The notes below the pieces were generated by a model, which did no database searches, was not told where the DNA came from, and saw only the letters and a program-made list of their open reading frames with translations. From JAWVZY01 sp033721955 (lineage in GTDB: Bacteria; Patescibacteriota; Minisyncoccia; Spechtbacterales; 2-12-FULL-38-22), in the NCBI GenBank assembly GCA_033721955.1, contig JAWVZY010000001.1:1-38327 (forward strand): a stretch of 38,327 nucleotides of DNA, in the 5' to 3' direction. The position numbers and the translations under genes were made by a program. Positions 7,305 to 15,034 of the stretch are shown in pieces. Positions within the stretch are counted from its first letter, which is position 1. Every line of letters begins with the position of its first letter.

Positions 7305-9428
7305 ATGTCCTCACAAGATGAACTCAATTCGAAAGGAGGTGGAGACGTGAGCGATAAGAAAGAAATAATTGTGCCCGAAAACAAAACCCTTAGTTTTCAT
7401 TTAAACGCGGTACTTGAAGAGGAAAGACGTTTTGAGAACGCATTTCAAGGCGTCTCCAGGATGATACTGGAGCAAGGCGTAGAAAAGGAAACAAGAGGCG
7501 GCAGAACTACTTACGATTTTCCCTTTTTCCGACAAGGAAAGAGGCATATCGTTGGTTGGTATGATGAGATAAACGCATTTGTAAACTTTGTACAGGAGGG
7601 CGCTCGAGGAGGCGCGGGTGCTGAACAGGCATTCGTCCTTATTGGTGAGCCCGGCAACGGTAAAACCTTTTTTGTGGAATACGTATCCACCGGTTACAGG
7701 CGATTTTTGTCAGAGCCGGAGAATACAAAATACACAATAGAATTTGTGAATCTGGATAGGATTAGTAAATACGAAAGACTTCCCGTTATTCAGTCGCAGA
7801 CATTTGAGGATCCACTTATTCTTGCCATGAACCTTTATCAGGCAGAGGACAAGAACAGGGAATTCCTGGCTGAGGCTGGATTTAGTGAGAAAGAAAATAT
7901 TTCTAAGTTCTATGATAACTACCGCCCTTTGGGTGCGTGTACCGAATATATCTGGGATGACATCCGTAATTATTGCGATGGTGATATGGGAAAGATGCTC
8001 TCATTTGTGAGAGTTGTTCCTGTACCCATTGCTGAGAGTTTGGGGACAGTAACCGGTAAATATTCAGCCGGCGATAAGATAACATCCTCTGCTACAGATC
8101 TTCTGGGCGAGCAGGATATATCACGCTTGTTGAACCTGGCGGAAGATACCAACCACCCCTACAAATACAATGTGCGCATAGGCGCTCTTGCACGCGTAGG
8201 CGGCGGAGGCATCCATTTCTCCGATGAGATATTTAAGAATAAAAAAGATCTTGTGCAGATATATTTGCAGGTTATCCAAAACAGGAATATTGAACTTGAT
8301 GGTTATAGATGGCCTATAGATACTCTTATTATCGCGACAAGCAATAATTCAGAGTATAATACATTTATTTCTGAAAAGGAGCAGGCCCCTGTTAAAGACA
8401 GGAGCACAACCTGTTACGTATCTCACAATACCCATTACAAAGAGCAAGAAAAGCTAACACGATATGTGCTTGGCTCAGAGAAGAAGTCAACAGTTGAGGG
8501 TGAGAATCTTCATGAAGATCCCAACCTCAATTACGCGCTTTCAGTGGCAGCCACGCTTACCCGTCTTCCTCATAGCAAGAAACTGTCTCCTATTGAGACA
8601 ATGAAGCTTGAGGCTGATGAAGTAGCAGGTGATAAGGGTGTAAAAACTCTTCAGGAAGTTAAAGATATAGCTAATACCAACCAGGATGTTACAAAGCGTT
8701 GGGGTCAGAAGGGTATCGGGCATAGAGGCCTGGGCAGAACTGTCCAACGCATGCTTTCTATGGCTGAGACCCACGAAGGCAAATGTCTTTTTGCCAAAGA
8801 CGCTTTTGACGCGTTGGAGCGAGAGATAATTGATTATGTGCCCGAGAGCACGGATCGTCAGAAATTTGAACAAGATGTTCAGGTAGCGCGCGAACTTTAC
8901 AGGGAGCGCATCAAGACAGAGATCTATAATGCATTCAGGGATGACCCTGATGCCATTAGGAAAGATGTCATGGCATATGTGAATATGGTTATCGGCATTG
9001 ATTCTGAACAACTTGGTCCCGATAAAATTTGGAGATATAAAGATCCCCAGACAGGAAAATTGACTCCTATCAAAATAGATGAACGCTTTATTGATAGCGT
9101 TGAATCGCGCATGGGACTTAATTCTCAGGAAAGGCGCGACGCCCATCGCACAAGTATTCGCAAGATATATGGACAGAAGATAAGTACTGATCCTTCATAC
9201 GACTTTATGGATAACGAGAAATTGGTTAAGGCCGTTACAGATGTGCGGCTTGAATCTGATGTTGCAGGTGCCGGTTCTTTGGTCGGCGCTCTGAGCAATC
9301 GTACCCATGAAGAGAATGTTGAGATCTACAACAGAATGGTAAACACAATGTTTAAGAAGCTGGGTTATTGTAATACCTGTGCTGAAAAAACAATCGAGTA
9401 CTTCTGTGAAAAAGACGATGAAACTTGA
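7305..9428 (+). CDS. prkA: PrkA-family serine protein kinase / AAA+ ATPase (YeaG-like)
   Basis: 707 residues, PrkA family (E. coli YeaG about 640). The N-terminal half is an AAA+ module: Walker A GEPGNGKT (114-121), a Walker-B-like segment GGGIHFSDEIFKN near residue 300, and sensor-1 IIATSNNSEY near 343. The C-terminal half carries the PrkA-specific region: RYKDPQTGKLTPI, and an end KLGYCNTCAEKTIEYFC like the YeaG tail. Known family members are described as serine kinases linked to stationary phase, starvation or sporulation; whether this one is a kinase, ATPase or protease partner cannot be read from sequence. Two in-frame starts each have a strong SD: ATG 7305 (AAGGAGG 7291-7297) and GTG 7347 (AAAGGAGGT 7332-7340). 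The second would give a protein 14 residues shorter. Its neighbours are DUF444 and SpoVR. Confidence 0.92.
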   Translation: MSSQDELNSKGGGDVSDKKEIIVPENKTLSFHLNAVLEEERRFENAFQGVSRMILEQGVEKETRGGRTTYDFPFFRQGKRHIVGWYDEINAFVNFVQEGARGGAGAEQAFVLIGEPGNGKTFFVEYVSTGYRRFLSEPENTKYTIEFVNLDRISKYERLPVIQSQTFEDPLILAMNLYQAEDKNREFLAEAGFSEKENISKFYDNYRPLGACTEYIWDDIRNYCDGDMGKMLSFVRVVPVPIAESLGTVTGKYSAGDKITSSATDLLGEQDISRLLNLAEDTNHPYKYNVRIGALARVGGGGIHFSDEIFKNKKDLVQIYLQVIQNRNIELDGYRWPIDTLIIATSNNSEYNTFISEKEQAPVKDRSTTCYVSHNTHYKEQEKLTRYVLGSEKKSTVEGENLHEDPNLNYALSVAATLTRLPHSKKLSPIETMKLEADEVAGDKGVKTLQEVKDIANTNQDVTKRWGQKGIGHRGLGRTVQRMLSMAETHEGKCLFAKDAFDALEREIIDYVPESTDRQKFEQDVQVARELYRERIKTEIYNAFRDDPDAIRKDVMAYVNMVIGIDSEQLGPDKIWRYKDPQTGKLTPIKIDERFIDSVESRMGLNSQERRDAHRTSIRKIYGQKISTDPSYDFMDNEKLVKAVTDVRLESDVAGAGSLVGALSNRTHEENVEIYNRMVNTMFKKLGYCNTCAEKTIEYFCEKDDET

Positions 9429-9433
9429 TCTTA

Positions 9434-9460
9434 AAACCCCTCCCGATCGGAGGGGTTTAT
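9434..9460 (+). terminator. Intra-operon hairpin (attenuator) between prkA and the DUF444 gene
   Basis: AAACCCCTCC (9434-9443), loop CGATC, GGAGGGGTTT (9449-9458), followed only by ATTTAC, so the T-tract is weak. The next gene starts 38 bases later with no promoter motif that I can see. Partial termination or 3'-end protection is likely. Confidence 0.7.
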
Positions 9461-9497
9461 TTACAAAAACATCTTAAATGAAAGGAGGTGTTAGACA

Positions 9498-10826
9498 ATG
9501 AATAATGATAAAAATAGAAATGAAGAGTATATGACTGAGTTGGATAGAATAATGATGCGCCAGCGCGCTAAAGAAGAGCTTGAAATAGAGTATGGGCTAC
9601 GCAAGAGGCGTGATATAACCGGCATGGCCACAGCGCTTGAATCCATGAAAGATATTCAAGAACGTGAAAAACAAAGAGAAGAAGACGGACTTCCCAGAAA
9701 AGTGAAATATAGAAGGATCTTGGTTGGGCCCGGCAAAGTTATTACCGTCCCTTACGTGGAAGAGGAGCATCTGACTCATGGGGAGTCAGAGCCAAAGAGC
9801 ATCATTGATGAATATGGTAGTAACTTTGCAATCGGTCGCAGTGATGATGACATCATAACTTCTCCCGGAAGCGGAGAAGGTGAAGAGGGCGAAGTTATAG
9901 GTGAACGACCTCTTCCTTTAGGCGGAGAGGGCGAAGAAGGCCAGGAAGCTGGTGAAGATGAGGGTGAGCATGATATTGAAGAAGAGGCATATGAGATAGG
10001 CCAGCGCATTAGTGAACAGCTGGAATTGCCAAATCTTTCAGAGAAAAGAAAGAAATTTCCAACAAATGAATATACTTATGACCTGACAGATCGCCATCGT
10101 GGTTCCGGCCAATTCTTAGATAAGAAGGAATCTCTTAAACGTATTACGAAAACCAATATTCTTCTTGGGCGTACGGACAGAGATAATCCCAATCCTAAGG
10201 ATATGATAGTGGTTCCTCAAGATAAGGTATATCGCGTACTCTCTCGTGAGAGGGTTTGGAAATCCCAGGCGGTGGTATGCTTTTTGAGAGATTATTCGAT
10301 CTCTATGTATGGCGAACCCACAGAAGCTCTTGTGTCACAGCACTTGCTGATATATTCGTGGCTGCTAACACAGTACGAGAAGCGGGTTATTCCCAGATTC
10401 TTTGTACATGATGTAAATTGTCGCGAGGTAACGGCGAGACAGTATTTTCGACTTAGTGCCGGAGGCGGTACGTTTATACCCTCGGGTTATCAGAAGATAA
10501 ATGAGGTAGTAGAAAGTGAAGGCCTCCAGGACGAGTATGATATATTTGTCTTTCAGGGCAGTGATGGAGATGATGGCGATTGGCGGGGCGATGTAGCTAT
10601 TCCCGAGCTGGAAAAGATACTGAGCTACGCCAACCGTATGGGTGTTACACTATTTAAGCATCCTTATCGACTTGAAACAGGGACGGAAACAACCTTTGAG
10701 GGTTACATTAATGAGTCAGGCATTCCTGAGCGTAAAGATGTGTTTCGTATGCACATTATGCCAAGCACGGATGTAACAGAGGAGATGAATATTGAGGCAC
10801 TTAAGGCGCTTATTGCTCAGGATTAG
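9498..10826 (+). CDS. yeaH: DUF444/YeaH-family VWA-domain protein
   Basis: 442 residues, matching the YeaH/DUF444 family (E. coli YeaH 427). The N-terminal 100 residues are charged and helical; residues about 125-165 are an acidic Gly/Glu-rich low-complexity linker, as in YeaH; a von Willebrand A-type domain follows. Metal-ion (MIDAS) residues are visible: D265-Y-S-I-S269, T325 in GGGTFI, and the GSDGDDGDW Asp cluster. In the family DxSxS is usually DVSGS-like; here it is DYSIS, still keeping D, S and S. AAA+ plus VWA pairs commonly work together, so I infer a partner of PrkA. The SD is GAAAGGAGGT; spoVR follows 48 bases later without a terminator. Confidence 0.9.
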   Translation: MNNDKNRNEEYMTELDRIMMRQRAKEELEIEYGLRKRRDITGMATALESMKDIQEREKQREEDGLPRKVKYRRILVGPGKVITVPYVEEEHLTHGESEPKSIIDEYGSNFAIGRSDDDIITSPGSGEGEEGEVIGERPLPLGGEGEEGQEAGEDEGEHDIEEEAYEIGQRISEQLELPNLSEKRKKFPTNEYTYDLTDRHRGSGQFLDKKESLKRITKTNILLGRTDRDNPNPKDMIVVPQDKVYRVLSRERVWKSQAVVCFLRDYSISMYGEPTEALVSQHLLIYSWLLTQYEKRVIPRFFVHDVNCREVTARQYFRLSAGGGTFIPSGYQKINEVVESEGLQDEYDIFVFQGSDGDDGDWRGDVAIPELEKILSYANRMGVTLFKHPYRLETGTETTFEGYINESGIPERKDVFRMHIMPSTDVTEEMNIEALKALIAQD

Positions 10827-10874
10827 CGCCTTGAGCTCAGTTAACTACACTAGACAAAAGAAAGGAGGTAGAGA

Positions 10875-12578
10875 ATGAAATTGCTTAACCAGAGAATGAA
10901 AGCGGAAATGGAAAGATGTAAAGATGTAGCTCGCAGTGAGGGTTTGCAGTTTGACGATAACACGCTTGAATACATAGTTAGCAACAGGGATATGCTTGAG
11001 CTCAAGCCCAAGATAATGATCCCGACCCTCTATGATTATTGGGTTCATGATGTTGGCGCCATACGCAACAGATGGATATATGATGTATATCCCAATAACC
11101 CCTATGAGACAGTTATTAACACGCGTCCAGCAATGTCTTTTTATAACCAGGATAATACCGATTGGTTTAATGTGATGATCTTTTATCACGTTTTGGGCCA
11201 CATTGATTATTTCCAGAATAATATTTATTCCAGAAATACCTGGGATGATGACTTTGCAGGGCAAGCTTTGGCTGATAAGCGTCTTATCAACAGGATCCGC
11301 GATGAGCTGGATACTGAAAGAAGATGGGTCGATTATGTTATTGAGTTTTCAAGAGCTATTGATAACCTTGTAGGTTATTATCCTGAACTGAAAGAGACAG
11401 ATAAGAAAGATTACCCTGAAATGTTTGGTTTGGTTTCTGAGAGAGTAGATTATTACTTCGGACAGTTCCTGCAGGAACGCTACGAAGATGGTCAAGTTGA
11501 TCTGAATTTTTACCACAAGGAGATAGACAGGCTTAATAAATTTACCCAGCGCTTGGGTGAAGAAGAAGGGGAGAAGGCATTTTTTGAAGATCTTCGCCTT
11601 AGGGGTAAATTCCCTGAGTTTGGAGATGTTTTCAAAAAATGGAAAAAGAAAGAAAACAAACCCATGCCAAAGGATATTTTTGAATATCTTTGGGAAAATT
11701 CAAGTGTTCTCAATGATGAAGATAATCTATGGATGAAAGATGTGATGCAGGTTATAAGGCGCACATCGCTTTATTTCCAGCCGCAGATGCGAAGCAAGAT
11801 AGCTAACGAGGGATGGGCAAGCTTCTGGCATGAGCGCCTGTTTATACAGGATGAGCATATTGAAGGCCATGAGGTTGACTATTCCATAGTTAATTCAGGA
11901 GTTACCGCTTCGCCTCGCGTGGGGCTAAACCCATACGCTACTGGCATGAAGCTTTTTGAATTTATTGAAGAGCTGGGGCGCAAAGGACGCCTTTCGCGTG
12001 AATATCAGCTGCTAGATAGAATTGAAGACAGAAGGAATTATGATAGCGGAGGGGGCGAGGCCGCCGGTAAAGAGGCCTTGTTCGCGGCCAGGAAATATCT
12101 TAACGATGAAGGCCTGATAGATTTTCTCTCTGAGAAGGACTTTCAGGATTTTGTTGATAAAAACAAGCTTTTTATTGCGGGCATCAGGCCTCACAGGGAT
12201 CCCTATAAATGGGACAGGGCTGAAGTGTATATTAAAAGCAGAGATGGCGAAGAGTATAGGAAATTGCTTAAAGAGCAGTTATATCATCCTCCAAACATAA
12301 AGATAAACGAAAAGAAGGCCTATGATTTTGAAGTTGAACTGTATTTGGATCACATTTATGAGGGCAAAGCCCTGGTTGAAAAGTATATTGAACCCGCGCT
12401 CAGAGGGTTGGAATTCCTTGCAGGCGGGCCCGTAGTGCTTGAAACCACCGAATATGAGGAGGTTTATCCTAGTGATTGGTGGGAGTGGCATGAATGGGGT
12501 TACGAGCCTAAGCATAGAATGATTAGAGTCGTCTATATATGCGAAGATGGATATGTCTTCAGAGATGAGCTTTACTAA
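10875..12578 (+). CDS. spoVR: SpoVR-family protein (YcgB-like)
   Basis: 567 residues, SpoVR family (E. coli YcgB 510). Seen: the YDYWVHDVGAIRNRWIYDVYP region, the conserved YHVLGHIDYFQNN block with H105 and H109, IANEGWASFWHERL, and VGLNPYATGMKLFEFIEE, the core signature of the family. The biochemical activity of SpoVR is not established; in Bacillus it affects spore cortex formation, and in other bacteria it accompanies prkA and yeaH. No signal peptide or membrane segment is visible. SD AAAGGAGGT lies 5 bases before the ATG. It is the last gene before a strong terminator, so prkA, yeaH and spoVR form one operon. CPR bacteria are not known to sporulate, so a stress or dormancy role is inferred. 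Confidence 0.92.
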   Translation: MKLLNQRMKAEMERCKDVARSEGLQFDDNTLEYIVSNRDMLELKPKIMIPTLYDYWVHDVGAIRNRWIYDVYPNNPYETVINTRPAMSFYNQDNTDWFNVMIFYHVLGHIDYFQNNIYSRNTWDDDFAGQALADKRLINRIRDELDTERRWVDYVIEFSRAIDNLVGYYPELKETDKKDYPEMFGLVSERVDYYFGQFLQERYEDGQVDLNFYHKEIDRLNKFTQRLGEEEGEKAFFEDLRLRGKFPEFGDVFKKWKKKENKPMPKDIFEYLWENSSVLNDEDNLWMKDVMQVIRRTSLYFQPQMRSKIANEGWASFWHERLFIQDEHIEGHEVDYSIVNSGVTASPRVGLNPYATGMKLFEFIEELGRKGRLSREYQLLDRIEDRRNYDSGGGEAAGKEALFAARKYLNDEGLIDFLSEKDFQDFVDKNKLFIAGIRPHRDPYKWDRAEVYIKSRDGEEYRKLLKEQLYHPPNIKINEKKAYDFEVELYLDHIYEGKALVEKYIEPALRGLEFLAGGPVVLETTEYEEVYPSDWWEWHEWGYEPKHRMIRVVYICEDGYVFRDELY

Positions 12579-12590
12579 ATTGTACCTATA

Positions 12591-12628
12591 AACCGGCGTT
12601 GATTATATTGATCAAGCCGGTTTTTTAT
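12591..12628 (+). terminator. Terminator of the prkA-yeaH-spoVR operon
   Basis: AACCGGC with inner TTGAT (12591-12603) pairs with ATCAA and GCCGGTT, followed by a T-rich run (TTTTTATTT). It closes the operon and makes the second prkA-type gene a separate transcript. Confidence 0.85.
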
Positions 12629-12712
12629 TTGAATTGACCTTGTTTTTTTAGCTGAAATCAAGTAATATACTATATAAGTTTTACAGCGACATGTAGAAAG
12701 GAGTTGCTGGAA

Positions 12713-12757
12713 ATGCACCTTAAAAATAACAAAATACAGAAAGGAGGTGTTTGCTGA
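12713..12757 (+). CDS. 14-residue leader peptide upstream of the second prkA-type gene
   Basis: The ATG at 12713 is preceded by its own SD (GAAAGGAGTT, 12697-12706) and encodes MHLKNNKIQKGGVC, ending in TGA at 12755-12757. The stop overlaps the next start (TGATG), and the SD of the next gene (AAAGGAGGT, 12740-12748) lies inside the leader codons for K-G-G. This layout is typical of translational coupling. That it is translated is an inference from the SD and spacing. A promoter-like TTGTTT (12640) / TAATAT (12663) pair with 17-base spacing lies upstream. Confidence 0.55.
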   Translation: MHLKNNKIQKGGVC

Positions 12758-14964
12758 TGAGTAGTGAAAACCAAGCTATGAGTTTTTTGCGGGAGCAGTT
12801 TGAGCGTAAAGAAAAGCGTGTTAGTTTGACATTTGAGCAATATTTGGAGGCCGTACAGCAAGAACCCGGCCTTCTTTTGCGCAATGTTTTTCAGCTTTAT
12901 TATGACATGGTAGATGAATATGTTGAGGCTGAAGAGAGTGAATATAGCGAAGACCCCGAATTTATAGGTTTTGTAAAGTATGACTGCTCAAAACTGTTTA
13001 TTGACGGGGCTGATAATCCGTTTTTTGCAGATACCCCATTTGCCAATAGATTTGTTAGGCAGGCCAAGAGTTTGCGTCAAGGTTATCAGCAAAACAGGAT
13101 ATATGTATATGATGGACCAAGTGGCGCGGGAAAAAGCACTTTTCTCAACAACCTTCTCCGCTCTTTTGAGGCATACACCAAAACTGCCAGAGGAACCGTA
13201 TATGAAACAGTTTGGAAGATAGATGAAGGTGTCATTTTGGAAAATGATGATGATGCGGGAACATTTATAGTACCGTGTCCAAGTCATGATTACCCTATTC
13301 TTATTATTCCAAAAAGTTATCGGGGCGAGTTTCTCAAGAGACTTCTTCACGGAAGTTCAGAGATAAAGGATAAGATATTCGGCGATAAAGAATATTCCTG
13401 GGTTTTGCGCTCAGAGGCATGCACTATTTGTAGGTCAATATTTGATGCTTTGCTTCGAAAATTGGGATCTGTTGAGGATGTGCTGGCCATGGTTAGTGCA
13501 AGACCTTACAGGTTTGACCGCAGCAGGGGAGAGGGCATTAGTATCTTTAACCCTGGTGACAAATCATTTGTTGCCCGAGGCAAGGAAGGCGCGAAGCGCG
13601 GCATTTACTTTACTAATGAAGGCATACAGAAGCGCCTGGACAGATTATTTGGTCCGGAGGCAGTACGTTACATATATTCGCCTCAGGCAAAAACAAATAA
13701 CGGTATTTACGCTCTCATGGATGTAAAGGAGCATAACAGAGAGCGTCTGACAGAGCTTCACAATATAATTAGTGAAGGAGTTCACAGGGTTGGAGATATT
13801 GAAGAGCGTATTCATTCTCTATTCTTTGCCCTTATGAACGAAGAAGATAAGAGCGTATTTGAAGATATGGAATCACTTAGGGGAAGAGTACAGGAAAACC
13901 ATATATCTTATGTTTTGGAGCCCGAGACCGAGGCAAATATCTATCGTAATGTGTTTGGCAAAACCATTGACAGGAGATTTTTGCCCAGAATCCTTGAGAA
14001 TTTCGCTCGTGTAATAATTTCTTCCCGCATGAACACAAAGTGTGAACCGCAGGAAGAATGGATATCTGATATGAGTAAGTATAAGCTCTATTGTGATAAA
14101 GACGGGCTTTTGCTTAGGATGAAGCTGTATAGAGGCGATATACCAAGCTGGCTTTCTCAAGAAGACAGAAAAAACTTTACCGCCCCTATACGCAAGGCAA
14201 TAATCGCCGAAGGCCAGAATGAAGGAAATGATGGTATTGACGGCAGGAGATCCATAGCCCTGTTTAGCGATTTCTATAATCGTTATCAGGATAAGGATAA
14301 TCTTATAAATATGGAGAATTTGGTGGAATTTTTTGAAAAGGAAGCTGGTAAAGATATAAAATCTCAAATACCTGACAAGTTCCTAAGTTCGCTGGTGGAT
14401 TCATATGATTATATGGTCCTAAACGAAGTTAAAGAGGCGCTTTATTTCTATAATAAAGCCCAGATAGAACGCGACCTGCTTAACTTTTTGTGTGCTACCA
14501 GTTATGATCTGGGAGACACTATACGCTGCAGCCATACAGGTGAAGATATAGAAGTTACAGGAAGTTTCTTTAAACTCATGGCAAAGCGCATACTTGGCAA
14601 AGACCTTGGTGTTAAAGCAGCTTTGGAGTATGCCAAGGGCATACAGCAGAAATATATTACGATCATTGCAAGTAGGGATAAAGATATAAGGGATACAGAT
14701 CTATATGAAGAATTGTTTAACGCCTGCATGCGCCACCTTAAAGACGAGGTTTTGGAGCCCTTTAGCGAGAGTAAGAGCTTTAGAGAAGCTGTTAAGGCCT
14801 ATGATACCGCGGCATTTGATAAATTTGATATAAGAATAAAAGATCACGTCAATCATATGATAGAGAATCTAAGAGAGGTCTTTGACTACTCCCAACAGGG
14901 AGCACAGGAGATCGCTTTGTATGTTTTGGATAAGAATTTGGCAGAGAAATACTCTTCTGAGTAA
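12757..14964 (+). CDS. Second, divergent PrkA-family AAA+ protein
   Basis: 735 residues, distantly related to PrkA (COG2766-type). Walker A GPSGAGKS at 120-127, a long AAA+ segment containing SEACTICRSIFDALLRKLGS, and a C-terminal PrkA-like end FDYSQQGAQEIALYVLDKNL. It shares little obvious sequence with the first PrkA beyond layout, so it is an old paralogue, not a recent duplicate. Paired PrkA proteins next to SpoVR and YeaH are known in some other prokaryotes, notably archaea (from memory). The start is ATG 12757 with SD AAAGGAGGT 8 bases upstream, coupled to a leader peptide by a TGATG overlap. It follows the terminator at 12591-12628 and so has its own transcript. Kinase activity is unproven. 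Confidence 0.82.
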   Translation: MSSENQAMSFLREQFERKEKRVSLTFEQYLEAVQQEPGLLLRNVFQLYYDMVDEYVEAEESEYSEDPEFIGFVKYDCSKLFIDGADNPFFADTPFANRFVRQAKSLRQGYQQNRIYVYDGPSGAGKSTFLNNLLRSFEAYTKTARGTVYETVWKIDEGVILENDDDAGTFIVPCPSHDYPILIIPKSYRGEFLKRLLHGSSEIKDKIFGDKEYSWVLRSEACTICRSIFDALLRKLGSVEDVLAMVSARPYRFDRSRGEGISIFNPGDKSFVARGKEGAKRGIYFTNEGIQKRLDRLFGPEAVRYIYSPQAKTNNGIYALMDVKEHNRERLTELHNIISEGVHRVGDIEERIHSLFFALMNEEDKSVFEDMESLRGRVQENHISYVLEPETEANIYRNVFGKTIDRRFLPRILENFARVIISSRMNTKCEPQEEWISDMSKYKLYCDKDGLLLRMKLYRGDIPSWLSQEDRKNFTAPIRKAIIAEGQNEGNDGIDGRRSIALFSDFYNRYQDKDNLINMENLVEFFEKEAGKDIKSQIPDKFLSSLVDSYDYMVLNEVKEALYFYNKAQIERDLLNFLCATSYDLGDTIRCSHTGEDIEVTGSFFKLMAKRILGKDLGVKAALEYAKGIQQKYITIIASRDKDIRDTDLYEELFNACMRHLKDEVLEPFSESKSFREAVKAYDTAAFDKFDIRIKDHVNHMIENLREVFDYSQQGAQEIALYVLDKNLAEKYSSE

Positions 14965-14982
14965 CTAATAAGTACATAATAT

Positions 14983-15012
14983 AAAGCATCCTTTACAGGG
15001 TGCTTTTTTATA
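14983..15012 (+). terminator. Terminator after the second prkA-type gene
   Basis: AAAGCATCCT (14983-14992), loop TTAC, AGGGTGCTTT (14997-15006), then TTTTATATA. It ends the PrkA block. Confidence 0.85.
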
Positions 15013-15034
15013 TATACAATACTGAAGGTAAATC

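Noticed and set aside
8541..9146. 201-residue open frame on the minus strand inside prkA
   Set aside because: Antisense shadow of a well-recognised gene; no SD, no family features.
13873..14367. 164-residue open frame on the minus strand inside the second prkA-type gene
   Set aside because: Antisense shadow with unusual composition and no recognisable motif.
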